From Balanoglossus misakiensis (taxonomy: Eukaryota > Hemichordata), in contig CM082578.2 in assembly GCA_040954595.2 (NCBI GenBank), forward strand, positions 11,656,001-11,720,000: a DNA stretch of 64,000 nt, read 5' to 3'. How positions within the stretch are numbered: position 1 is the first letter of the stretch; every line of letters begins with the position of its first letter. The notes beneath the pieces are model-generated. The model made no database searches, was not told the origin of the DNA, and was given only the letters and a program-made list of their open reading frames with translations. Made by a program: the position numbers and the translations under genes. Below, in pieces: positions 52,401 through 64,000 of the stretch.

Positions 52401-55400
52401 AAAAGTGGTGCTCATTTCACAGTCCATTTAGAACGCACAGTACGGTAAAGATTTGTATTTTACTGGCCTTCTAATCCCAATGCTCTCTCCCTATTAGCTC
52501 ACTGCTATAATATTTTGTATATCCATTAAAAAACTGCATAACACTCTCGATGTTCATGCCAACTTTGATACTTACTTATAGGTGTTGTTATGGATACCGG
52601 TGGCCCACACATTTTCTGCCAGGTCTTCCGTTGTTTGCAAATCAAACTGAAGCCTTTTCAACATTTCGACATCGCCTGAAAATGAGGAAGTCACACATAT
52701 GAAATGTTCAGGAACTTTGCGCTATAAGTGTTAACAAGTGCTTGGTTTCCATCACATGATAAATATTTTCTGACAACTTGAAAAAAAATCAGACTGACAG
52801 ATTGACTGATTGAATTTTATATCTGCAGTGAAAAGATCACTGCCAGCTTTGTAACGTGTACAAATTGAACAATAACGTCAGGACAAAAAATAAGCCAATA
52901 TAAAAGTATGAATTTAACTATTAAGCCCTGTTTGATGTACAAATGTAATTCAATAATACAGTCAATGATTTACACTATCCCGTTTTGCGTATATCACTAC
53001 TTACATCCCTCAGGTACATCTGCCCCTGGAGTGACCAGAAAGTCTTGGATAAATGACATTATTGCTTCCACACTACTGTTCTGATCTTGGCCACGGCAGA
53101 ATTGCCTAAAAATAAATAACAACACAAACATTTACAACTGTACATGCCCATAATAAATAATTCACGATTGATACTCCAATTTACCATAAATGTTAGTACA
53201 TGTACACACCATTTACTTTTGACAAGTTTTTTTAAGATTTTTTTTTTCAAGTTGGACTTTATACTGATTGCTGTGATGTAAAATATGCTGTTTTATCAAC
53301 ATGTAATACATGTCTAAACATTGACATACACAATCCACTAGTTTATTTCTTACCATGGAGCAAAAAGAAGCCTAGAATCCTCTGGTTCTAGAAGACTTGG
53401 AGATCGCTCTAGAAAAGAAAAGGCCATTCTCTAACATCTTTTTCATAATAAATCATCATAAATGACACAATTTGTCAGTGAAGAAGGATTGTGGAGATAA
53501 GCTCCATCTGCACATAACTTGGAATAGTTTCATTTACACATTAAAACAATAGCATTACCAAAAACGCAACAGATCAAAATAACCAAGTGAACTTACTATC
53601 TTCAAAGTCAGTCTTGTTTAACTGCATGTAATGGAGATTGAAACTGGGCAAGGCAATTGCCATACTGTGGGGGAGAAAACAATGTCATGAGAAAGTGTAT
53701 TAAGAAACTATCAACTTGACCGAAATCTTCCTCACATGCCTAATTAACAAACTGGGATTTCCTTTAACTGGGCAGAAGGAAATCAATATGACAATTCATA
53801 ATTGATGATTTATAAAACAAAAGTAAAAAAACACACACTTACCTGAAGGATGTATTTTCAATAAATTTATAGCAATATGTCATGTTCACCATATACACAT
53901 ACCGCTGTAATTTTGAAAAAGAAAAGGTGACATTTCATACATTTTTATCTTACAAAATATGCGGAACAAAAACTATATAATCAAAACATGTACATGCACA
54001 GAGTGGGGTATGTCTCATCTGAAATAGAACTATTCAATATACATTGTAGTGAAAATAGTATTTCCCTACTTTAGACTGCCAGTTGATGGGAATTTGCCCT
54101 TTGCATGCTTCTCAGTTGGTACAACCAACTACTCAAAGCACGGTTACATTGTTAGAGGATGTCCAACTAACACAATATTATGCGTGGGTTGATGTAAGGA
54201 TAAGCTTACACTGCTCACCTATTACACTCGTATTACGCTGCTGACCAAATGTTGACACACTCACAAAAATTATGACAATTTCAATGACGGTTAAAAGTAT
54301 CTAAGATTCGAGTTTCAATGATACACGTCACGGTACTGACCTCTTTGATTCCGATTCCATATTCATTGCGTTGGGGGGTCTCTATGACCATTGAGCCTTG
54401 TTCCTGATCAATCATATTCTTGCGCAACTGCAAACCAAAGCAAGCGCATGTAAATGTACACCATATTCAAATATAAAATTGAGGGTTGGGTATACATGTA
54501 TCTGTACCTACATGTACATTACAATGATGACAAAAAAAAGAAAATCAAATACAGCATTTAAGGTCAGGTTAGGGCAAGGAAGATATTGTTTTTCTTCTTG
54601 TGTAACAAGTTTATATTTACTCGTAAAAAGTCTGCTAATGAACACCAGTTCAAAGTAATGACACTCATACCTCATACTTTCCTGTTGCATTTAATTCCAC
54701 TTCTAGGAAGTCCACGTTTGGAGGTTCGATCAGGTATCCAAGCTGTGTGAGAAGACATGGGCGCATCATTACACAAGTCCCTCATGTTCTAAAAGTATAC
54801 TGACAACCTTAACACCAGCTTTTTTTTACCAGTGAGCATTTTCCACACACATACACATTGGGCGGGAATAACATACTATAATTGTAACTGAAAATCACAG
54901 TGAAAATGACTGCAGATCTCGAGGGTGCAGTAATTTCTTTAAATGAACAGTACTCTAATATCAAATCAGCCACGTATTTGTTGAAAAATGCTCAATATCC
55001 AGGTGCATGAATCTCACAAAGAAACCAAATTCCACATGTAGCTTTGTCACTCATGTACTGATTTATCCTGAAAACTATAATTTTTGACATTCTATCACTC
55101 AGTCTGAGCCTCAAAGAGATGCATTTAAATTCATCTGCAAGCATTTCCACTGTGTAATCAAGGTAGGACTTAGATGGTTTGCTAAATTTCGGAAAAATAA
55201 TAGTGATCAAAAAATAAATCAACAGACAATGCAGAAAATGATTTTAAAAAAGCTGAACGATTGATCATATACAGTATTATGCAACTACAGCAAATTAAAA
55301 TACAATATGGCATTTGTGCCACAGCAAAGTAAATAGTCTACATGTAGCTGAAGGGGGAGGTGAACATTCTTTTAACAATTACTCCTGCGGATTGGATAAA

Positions 55401-58400
55401 TCATAAAATTAGTATTGTAAAGAGGAAAGCAAAACAAGCAAAGAGGACCTAAATTGCCATTTATCTGCAATTTAACTGAATAGCAAATAAAATCTTTGTG
55501 TCATAAAATCAGCAAAATGACATCCACATTATGTGCAAAATATCGACTGAAGCAGCATGGGAAAAGGGAAGTAGCCAACATCGCTTGGGGGTGAAAACAA
55601 GTCACAATATAATTTATCTTTATATTGTCAGAAAAAAAGTAATGTTATTTTCGTCTAAAATATCAAGTAAATGCAAAAATATCCATATTTGCCATGAGAG
55701 AAAAAAAAGCTCTGCATAAATGATTGATTTTATGAATACGATGGTGAAAAAGATGATAAGAGCATTCTGTTTCAAGATATCAGTTTCTCTCCTGGGATAG
55801 TATTGGGTAAAATGGAACAGAATGATAATGTGACAGAATGTGTCGCCGCACACAAAGAATGAAATGGTGAAAAAAAAAATTTATTGTTGGGTAAAAAATG
55901 TTGACATTCAGCAGTAATACTGAAAAAAATGCCATATCGTGAGATGTTTAATGGTAGAAGGGGTTTGAAGTGTGAAGTTTTTCTAGGATGTCTGCATTTT
56001 AAAATGAGGATGGAAAACTGAAGTGGGTGTGGCAGGATGTTATGGACATCATCAACACAACGGAATGAGAAGCAGACACAGTGGCAGATGGAGACAAACA
56101 CGGAATGAAAACACGCTATGGATTTATGACATACACGGTAACATATATATCTATCAGTTGAGTTTTATCACGATCGCATCTCAACACGATCATAAACCTG
56201 GCATTGAGATGTGCAAACTTCTTCACTGAAAGCCAACAATTCAAATAAAAAATATTTTAAAATTTTTTTAAAAGCCCATGTTTGGATTTTACCCATCATT
56301 TTTCAACGAAAGACGTGACAATCCCACAACATCGTGGGACATGGCTATATACATGCTAACATACACAACCTGACATCCCGTCATACCCGGGGGTGTCACT
56401 CCCAGCCAATTCATGCATTTAATTTAAACACACGTGAAGAATCCATGGACACTGAGGTTCTGTGTATAAAAGTGAAAAAGGTAACCACAATTGCTACCAT
56501 CACTGGCATATACGTTACTATCCTGTGTTTATCACAGGACGTCAACCACGACATACATGTATCACACACTTTTTTTGTCTTATTTCAGACTTCTAAAAGA
56601 ATCAGTGTGTTTCCATCACAACGGCTAGCACTTCCCAGTGAGTCATGACTGCACCTGGGACACACAGTCTCGCCCAGGACCTGCATGCATCATCCTGGTG
56701 TTTCAAAATGACGGGTAAAATCACAAAAAGTTTGATCTCGTACATGTTTTAATTGTATTCAGTTTGTATTTCCTTTGACGTGAGCAATGCCAGGCACAAA
56801 CGTACAAGGAGATAATTACCACCACAAAAGTTTTCTTGTTTAAAGAACTATGGAAACCTGCATGTACTCTAGTCTTTTCAACTTCTTGATATTTTCTTGT
56901 AATAAAACAAATTAAAATGCTTGAATATTCATCAATCAAATTTACTCAAGACTTGAAAGTCTATCCTTAACTTGCAGGTTTCCATGAAGTAAAAATCTGT
57001 TAACATACACACACTATAAATAAGACAATATTTATCTTCTAATAAACGTTTAATAACTGCCTCCTTCATTATTACAATCATATACATTTATGACACCTAA
57101 GAAAATATACCTTCAGCCCTTCATCATCAGTTTCTCGAGCTTTCGACTCCTGGATGTTATCAACAATTGATGTAAATACCCAATTTGCATAACATGCAGG
57201 TGTCATCCACCCATCACATGCATTCTCTACAAAATCATGCACTGATCATGCAGCTATCATGGGACTCTTCTGCACAGTCCAGGGCCAAGGGTCATTCCTG
57301 GCTTTTCATACAGCCATTAAATCAGTGGCACAAAAGTGACACAAGAAAATGGTTTTGGACCTTTCCCCTTGAAGGGAAATTTGCTTTGATCTCCTATGGT
57401 TCCGCATGTAACAAGATACACATGTATGTGCATTTTTCTGTTGCATTACAAGAGGGTCAATGTGAACTGTGCAAAAGACTTTCCGACGTTAAAAAAAGCA
57501 TGCAACATGCAAGATACAGTCAGCTTTAAAACAACTCCTGGAACAGATATACCTGTAAAGAAACTATTTGACAGGAGAAAGAATGAATAATAGATTATGG
57601 AGACACAGACATTCTGTGAGACCCAAAGTGGACAGTAAACAATTGAGGAAAACAATAGACTGTAATGAGTGTATATTCGTGATAGTCGGTGATGTGTATA
57701 TGTGCCTACATACAATATATGAAAAATGTCATGAATGATCAGGGAAGGTGATGGAGGGGTAACGTTAATAGATGAAATAAATGGGGGGATGTCATTTAAG
57801 TGACATTGATGAATTTATTTGGAAACTCATCTTTTGGCATTGAATTACATGTATGCACTGCAAATGCTACATGACTTTGTTCACTATAAAACCTGACAGA
57901 CCTATGTTGGTTAACTATGTGATCTTGATCTTCCACTACGGAGGTTTATGTACAAGGCCAATAGATGCAAAATTACGTTATCTAGCATGGGACATGTTGT
58001 AAAAAATTACTGCCCAAATATGGAATTATGAGCCCTTCACATCAAACAACTAATCACCATCTCTGGTGTTGACAGTTAGATATTCCAGCTGTAATGCAAT
58101 TGTACAATTCAGGATTTGCAATATGGCTGTATGAAGTCATACTAGTTCCCAGTGAAAATGATAGCAAATGTGTAACTATATGATTTAACCATTACAGACA
58201 AATATCTATAACGAAGATTTTTTTATTTCATACAAAAATTTCATCATTGGACAATCTTTGAACATTAATATCACCATGTGAACCAATGCTAACTGTACCT
58301 CTCCAAATTTAAGATCCTTATAGTTAATAAGAACTGTTTTGATATTAATTAAAAATACAAACAGAAATTCTTGGGGCAACATCTACAAACCAAGACATGT

Positions 58401-60946
58401 CATTGAGTTAATCGTGGATTTGATACTAACTACTTGTGTATGTCATGCTACCAGTATACAAACAAATAAATACACAATAAGAAAAAATGTTTAGTTTTTA
58501 GCCTTACCTGTCCCTTCAGCCGGGGGTGAATCAAGATATAGCCATTGGAGTTGATTCCAAATGCGTAGCTGGCCGGTCCTAACTGTTAGACAGTCAAGAT
58601 GAAATACAGTCACAGAAATGACCATTTTTTTCATTTAAAAAAATGAAAATGCAGAGATAATGCAAGATACACATAATGCAATGTAAAGTTAAGAAAATGA
58701 AAAAGAGACAATCTCATAAGATTTTAATAACTGACAGGCAATGGGTAGCTGTAAATCGGCATGGCAGCACATTCATTTAATACTGTTAGCAAAGTACAGA
58801 GGTTCACAATTAGTATAGGTATCTTTTGTCTCAACGCAACTACTAAGTATGTTAACAAGTTATATGCAGTCTAATTAGACAGAATACAACAAAAGGTTAT
58901 ATACTTAAACCAAGAGAAATTAATTATCTTTGAATGTTTTCTCAAAGTCACAGTTGTTTTCTAATATGTCACAGGGATTCACTTTGAGAACTTCCTACAG
59001 TTTTCATTTTAATCTTTGAAGCTAGGTTTTACAAGGTTTTGCTGTTTGTACATGTACATGTATGTAACATGTTATCCAGCTCTAACGAAATCACTTATTT
59101 AATTTCATAGAGGTTTTCATAGGCATAAAACAGATGGTGTTGAGAGGGAAATTGGTCGGGAGATGGTGACATTCTTGCACCATTTTACTTTAATTCACTG
59201 TAAACAACTGTGAACAGCTCTTACTTTAATAACTATCCTATATATATGTAGTTCAAAGTTGTAAAATGAAATAGTGCTGATTTCCATGCGTGTCTCTGTC
59301 TATTATGACGGACATGTTAGATGGGTATGATGAGCTTGCAATGAGAAACAATGATCTGTACATGGTGCATGTGTACAGAGTTGATATGACATTGGAATTT
59401 AGGGGTGTTTATGATGACTGATTCAACCCCTTCCACTCCCATTGCCACATATGTAGATTCACTCATAATGTTGTAAACAATGGCGTCGAGTAGTGAAAAA
59501 CTTTAGGAAACATCATGACGGCATAGTCATGGAAAGATTTTTATTCGTTATTTTGCCTTCATTCTCCACCAGTAACCATGGAAATCAATACGCAACCTAC
59601 AACATGCTTACAAGCACTGCAGTGTCAATATTTTTGCCCATGTCAAACCCTGAACTTTTCTTTTTCAAAATACATGAAAACTGGTGGAGCAACATTGGTG
59701 TTGAAGGCTGAAATGTAAATGGCGCCTAATATGACTATGATTGATAAACTTGGGGATGAGTAATTCAACGCATTCTCCACACAGCGAAGCCACAGTGAAC
59801 ACTTTCGTCTGATATCATGCAAATGCAATGACTACAACAAAATCACAAGAAACAAAAAAAAATCGTAAAACATGCAGAAATGTTTCGAGAGAAACAAGTG
59901 TGGTTCGTCAGGAAAGAAAGAAAAAGAGAAAAGAGTGCTTGTACTTGTGATTTCGGTGAGGCAACCACCGTCAACTTACTGTCCTCGTATTGGAGTCAGA
60001 GGCGTGCTGAAGCAAAACACCAATAAGACCAGAAAACACAGCTTATTACTAGGAAGAAAAGTGCCATCTACTTCACACTCACATGTAAACAAACAAACAA
60101 ACCTTAAAATACAAAACACAGTTCATAGAAAAAAAAGACTACAAGAGTGTGATGGCTGCTACAACAAATAAAAGCCTGTCACCGTGTGACAACTATTAGC
60201 ATTAAAAGAGATCTACATAAAGCAAAGAAATTAAGACTAATCTATGAGTACTTGGTCTCCAAGATAATACAATATATGATTTGGAAATAGAATGAAAAAC
60301 AGGACTTAGTAGGGAGCGTTAACAGAAGGTATTCTTGGACGACACACACACATGAAGTAAAAGATTTTGGTTCTACTCTTTCAGGACAGATTTTCAAGGA
60401 GAGTTTGTTAAAACACAGCTGTGAAGGGGTTGAAATATAGACACATGTACTTTAAAATCACAACCAGGCTCTCCAGGCTTGGTCAATTGTATGCAAAATT
60501 CAAAACCCTACAGTTATAAAAGCTTTGCACCTGCATGTGACAACTACAAGGTCCGATGATTTCTGTCGGTGAAGTCCATGATTCGGTTGTAGAGAATATG
60601 TGTTTAGTGTGTGTTTGGGCAAAATTGAGGTTCACGTTAAATTTCTGTAACTATGTTCTTTTCAACCACTTAATTGCCCGCATAACATTTCAAAGTTTAG
60701 ACTTAACAACTTTTGCAAATCAGAAATATGTATTCAGTGTAGCTTTGTAAAATGTTTGTCAGCTAGAAAAAAAACAACTTAATGGCAAGTATAAAATGAA
60801 ACACTGTGGTAAGCGCAATATATCCCAAACATTTCTGCCCGTGAGGATCAAAGGTTACTATGACTACCAACCTTGTAATGAGGAATGAGTTTCTCCATGT
60901 CTGCAATGGTCACGTCAGTTCCTGTTACACCCAGTAATTGTTGATT
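46870..60946 (-). CDS. CACNA2D: voltage-gated calcium channel alpha-2/delta subunit, C-terminal two thirds (5'-partial)
   Basis: Twenty-three exons join in frame to 624 codons and a TAG at 46870. The 5' part lies right of 64000. Exons: 60946-60872, 58582-58508, 57149-57111, 54742-54671, 54427-54341, 53904-53843, 53664-53597, 53408-53354, 53105-53005, 52675-52576, 52385-52320, 51899-51793, 51107-50962, 50361-50323, 50016-49945, 49471-49401, 49110-49029, 48891-48833, 48607-48552, 48244-48124, 47795-47659, 47365-47295, 46983-46870. Order and motifs follow the alpha-2/delta family: Cache segment (LLGVTGTDV, FGINSNGYILIHP), the VGCC_alpha2 region (GGLTRIYP, KPAVLASFF, DNGGFLMASNQEDY), the paired tryptophans NWWASKA, and the Cys-rich delta part (CPECP, FPRYRKRPDYCYD). 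The protein is extracellular, is cut into disulfide-linked alpha-2 and delta, and raises surface density of CaV1/CaV2 channels. Sequence around the Cache end looks closer to alpha-2/delta-1 and -2 than -3 and -4; this is tentative. Confidence 0.92.
49945..51107 (-). CDS. CACNA2D: alpha-2/delta exons: conserved VGCC_alpha2 core
   Basis: Exon 51107-50962 (146 bp, the longest) encodes DNCTTMVRASKAVTLE and KPAVLASFFTQ, including the NCT and NIT sequons. Exon 50361-50323 is a 39-bp cysteine microexon (CLGSRCFRSCADE). Exon 50016-49945 encodes DLNCYLIDNGGFLMASNQED. Together they reproduce the Cys cluster followed by the D-x-G-G-F-L motif typical of alpha-2/delta. Confidence 0.9.
51270..51720. repeat. 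degenerate minisatellite in an alpha-2/delta intron
   Basis: Roughly ten diverged units of about 45-50 bp repeat the words GGCAGACATTAACAGTCAC and CATTGCCC or CATTACCC. They lie between exons 51107-50962 and 51899-51793. Clear units start near 51282, 51512 and 51550. No coding role. Confidence 0.7.
51793..54742 (-). CDS. CACNA2D: alpha-2/delta exons: end of Cache and middle region
   Basis: Nine exons: 54742-54671 (PNVDFLEVELN), 54427-54341 (LRKNMIDQEQG), 53904-53843 (RYVYMVNMTYCYKF), 53664-53597 (MAIALPSFNLHYMQL), 53408-53354 (EDSRLLFAPW), 53105-53005 (QFCRGQ, then IMSFIQDFL), 52675-52576 (CDVEMLKRLQFDLQ), 52385-52320 (IGTIGGLTRIYPAGE) and 51899-51793 (DPWEQEYYERSLYENDYVI). Each begins after AG and ends before GT, and the split codons rejoin correctly. 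The NMT, NKT and NNT sequons fit an extracellular glycoprotein. Confidence 0.9.
57111..60946 (-). CDS. CACNA2D: alpha-2/delta exons: Cache domain core and a 39-bp candidate microexon
   Basis: Exon 60946-60872 encodes NQQLLGVTGTDV through IPHYK. Exon 58582-58508 encodes LGPASYAFGINSNGYILIHP and a basic tail. Both are 75 bp, phase 0, with strong splice sites. They form the ligand-pocket part of the Cache fold; in mammalian alpha-2/delta-1 this region contributes to gabapentinoid and amino-acid binding. Exon 57149-57111 (ESKARETDDEGLK) is also phase 0, so including or skipping it keeps the frame. Its acceptor has a poor pyrimidine tract. Without it, spacing to the next exon equals that of vertebrate family members, so it is optional or possibly spurious. 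Confidence 0.8.
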
Positions 60947-63900
60947 CTGGCAGGAAAGGAAGAGAGAAAAACAGTGAAGTGCAGATAATGCGTGTCGATC
61001 TCCACAGCCTTCATCTGACTGAATTGTTACTTGTAAATTCTTAAATAGATGAGCTTTTGTTGACAACTTGTTGGTTATAATAAGATGGACTGATCAATAT
61101 TGAACTATCTCACTTTTGCACACAGCATAAGAATTTTACATCAAGGTGAACTACCGGTGTTCTTTCTTTTTTTGACAAAGATTCATTTCTAGACAGAACC
61201 CTGCCTGCCAGATGGCAACTGTCTAGTTGCACAGAGTGCAAGAGTTAGTCGTGCACAATGGTGAAACTTTTGAGATTTGTAAGCATTTTGTGCAGCTTTA
61301 CGGTGGGAAAGATAAAAAGACTGAAAAAGAAGATCAGAATTTTAAACTTTCAACACTACAAGTGACTTTTTGCATATAGGTAGTAAAGAGAACAATCAGT
61401 GTTTTTTTTTATAAATCTCCAGTAACTCACAACAATCTTATAGAACTACCACCTGACTTCAAGTTTCTTTTGATCTTACATGTATGGTCCCGGAAAAATC
61501 CAACATACAAGTTCTGGCAGATTATTCTATTTAATGTACTGTACAAAATTCAAGCTTTCCTTTATATTACCACCAATTGTTCCAACTTAACCCTTTTAGA
61601 ACCCAGCGCAGAAGAAAACTTATGAATGATATTATAGGTCAGTAAGCAGTCAGGATGTCAAGGGTCAAAATCCAAGCCATCTACACAGTGGTGATTCTGG
61701 AAACGAGGTTTATAAACTTGAATGTTATTTTTTACCCCTCCTTCAGAGAACTATTTATTAGAAAAGGAGGTGATTATATGCCTTATAGCAAGGATCATCT
61801 ATTTGAGAAATGTTAACTATCAACTAATATCCAGGGGCCGTTCCGTCAAAGCGTCCGACATGGTGTTACACAATTTCCTGTCGAGTACAGCTCATACAGG
61901 ACCAAGAGGACAGGATCAAGATGGGAGATTTTTAACACAGAAAAGTTAACACTGTGGCACTATGGATGAAATTATACATGGTGGATGGGTGTTTGGGTGT
62001 TTCAAGGGTTTGGGATGGATGGATAGATGGAAGATGAAGCTGTATGTTAATGAAATGGTTGATCAGAATGGACTTTTGTGTACAATTCACTGACTTACAC
62101 TGCATCATTGATTCTAATACAAAGATCTACAGCAGTCTATTTGTTGTCAACAGTGCACTGCGTGCTGCATTTGCAAGTTTTACGGTTAACAAGACACATT
62201 AAAGGGACGAAGTCACTAACTTTTGATGTTATCTTATCTGGAAAGACTATTCATGTTGTTCCATCTACTTAAGTGTGCCCAATGACCTGTTGACATGGCT
62301 TTATTCACAGTCCACATGTATATCACACACAAATACTTTAATATTTGGTCAGTACCAAAAATTATACTGTAGATGTACCAGTATCTCATGTTATACACAT
62401 GTTCATAGTGTGGGTTGAGTTGTAACAACTGGTCATTTAGCATATTTCAGTAAACAGAACGACATCAAGACAGAAACCTTAATGACACCGTCCCTTTAAA
62501 GTATGAAATCAAATTAACAAGGAAAGTTCTGTGTCTTTCATGGATGTCAAATTGGTTACAAATTGCCAAATCCCTTCTGTTCAGAATGCCACTCTTCCTG
62601 TGCATTGAAATATCATTCGTATTGTTTCTATCGACACAAAGCACAATCCAAGGACAAGACAGATGTGATTTCTACATTAATCGCTGCCCAGTGAACAGTG
62701 CCCACCTTATCACCATCATAAGTTAATTAATAACATTTTTCAATCAAAGCAGTACAAGCACCACCAGTTATTCCCAAGCATTCCAATAATGCTAATTTGG
62801 ATCACTGTTTGTGGAAAAAGCTACGAGCAACCCTTTCAACACCAGTAATTTAAGTCTTCCTCAATGAGAACAACCCTGTACAATTTACACATCCGTGCTC
62901 TTGGTGAACTCAAACATGTGGAAGACTCTAACTTCAGATTAAGGTAAAATTTGATATTCAGTCATGTTGTTCTTGTTGTTGAAATAAAAGTTACTTATAT
63001 CAAATATTACAGCTACTGCCTGTCCCCTTTAAGCCCATAATAGAAACAAATCAAAATGGCCAACAATTAATGGCAGTGAAAGGGTCAAAAGTGAACACTA
63101 CATGTTGTGACATGCTTACAGATTAAACTACGTTGCACTGGTGTGTTCGATATCGAGTGAGTTATTATGCCATTTTTAAGGATTTGTGTCAGATTGTCTG
63201 ATACCCTCTTGACGTCACAGAGGGCTTGTAATGCCTACCTGTCGGGCATTATATCCCTGGTGCTGGACGGACTTTGATTAGAATGAAAATGAAAAGCGCA
63301 TGCAACGTCATCAGGGTCAGCACAATAATGACATGAATTCAACCAAATAGAACAAAAATAACACCAGCGGTTGAATTGACCTGTCTTGATGAACTCGTGT
63401 AATTCTGGTCTGAAAATGAAACTTGACATATACAGCATATGGTCTAGTTTTCCTTCAATCTAACTTTAACAGCAGAAACCACAGGTATACACAGGGCATT
63501 TCTTATTCAAAAATATTTTGATATTTTTATTATATTTATAGTAAACCAAATGAATGTCTACTTTCAGTAAACATACTGAAAGACACAATTGTTGAACTGC
63601 ACACAGGCAACAAACAAGTAACACTTGTACTATGCTCAACTATATACTGATAAGATAATATAGCTGATCCTACATTTTTAAATTTTAAAACATCATTTAC
63701 TATCATGGCTGTTAAAACACCGGTTGATTCAAAAGTGAAATTGGGAGTACAGTTTGCCTACTTTTGATGGAAACACATGGAGTGGACGGCAATTACAAAT
63801 GGCTTTCTTTGAACTGATGTGAACTGGTGCATAGTGAGAAATGACGAATTTGCCTGAGACTAAAATAATGACATTGAGCTCATCATGAAATCGAGGTGAT

Positions 63901-64000
63901 TCATAAATGATTGAAATGGATGAAGATGAAATGTAAAGCGTTCGTTTTATATTTGTTTTTAATAATAAAATAATAAATCTTGATTTTTTTGTTGTGGAGG
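60947..64000. other. intron of the alpha-2/delta gene, no further exon found
   Basis: The acceptor TTTCCTGCCAG just right of 60946 shows the gene continues upstream. I looked for the preceding Cache/VWA exons on the minus strand up to 64000 and saw none. The stretch contains a MITE-like element (62199-62499) and short AACCCTTT-type words. Confidence 0.65.
62199..62499. mobile_element. MITE-like element with TTAA target duplication
   Basis: TTAA at 62199-62202 and at 62496-62499 flank a 293-bp element. Its ends are inverted repeats: AGGGACGAAGTCACTAAC at the left and, on the complement of the right end, AGGGACGGTGTCATTAAG (14 of 18 match). A TTTTGATGTTATC / TCTTGATGTCGTTC pair continues the similarity inward. 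TTAA duplication is typical of piggyBac-type transposons. There is no transposase frame, so it is non-autonomous. Confidence 0.7.

Noticed and set aside
63236-63259. Possible 24-bp upstream alpha-2/delta exon (HQGYNARQ) before GTAGGC
   Set aside because: It has a usable donor and phase, but a very poor acceptor and no match to the expected Cache or VWA sequence.

Overview
The window is nuclear DNA of an invertebrate animal. Genes are split by GT-AG introns (one GC-AG case), most exons are 40-220 bp, and two of the three genes encode animal membrane or extracellular proteins. The best guess is a marine invertebrate, perhaps amphioxus-like. That rests on overall texture (frequent TACATGTA-type palindromes, GACA microsatellites, many short introns) and is not proven.

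Layout. 1-1886: the right end of a tandem array with a 553/554-bp monomer (about 3.4 copies), each full copy carrying three GC-rich palindromes. 1887-2849: unique spacer. 2850-25186: a 22.3-kb satellite array of 87-bp monomers (about 257), with a homogenised core family (A), a divergent same-length family (B) at both edges, and several layers of longer segmental duplication. 25187-28106: intergenic sequence with a hairpin and simple repeats. 28107-29141 (-): intronless class A GPCR. 29142-34412: intergenic, with a GACA microsatellite and a fold-back element. 34413-42318 (-): a 12-exon gene for a secreted 692-aa protein with DUF11-like beta-sandwich regions, a Cys-rich module and an Asp-box. 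42319-46869: intergenic sequence plus the probable long 3' UTR of the next gene. 46870-60946 (-): the last 23 exons (624 codons plus stop) of a voltage-gated calcium channel alpha-2/delta subunit. 60947-64000: intron of that gene, containing a MITE-like element.

All three genes lie on the minus strand and nothing suggests that they share a pathway. Exon boundaries were worked out by hand from splice signals and phase. Both multi-exon models stay in frame throughout and end at a stop codon. The N-terminal half of alpha-2/delta (signal peptide, VWA/MIDAS) lies beyond the right edge.

The most unusual part is the 87-bp satellite. Its period is a multiple of three, and one forward frame is open through nearly all monomers of both families, giving ORFs up to 731 codons. 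This is most simply a by-product of the period, but several high-copy variants are silent in that frame, so it deserves a test.
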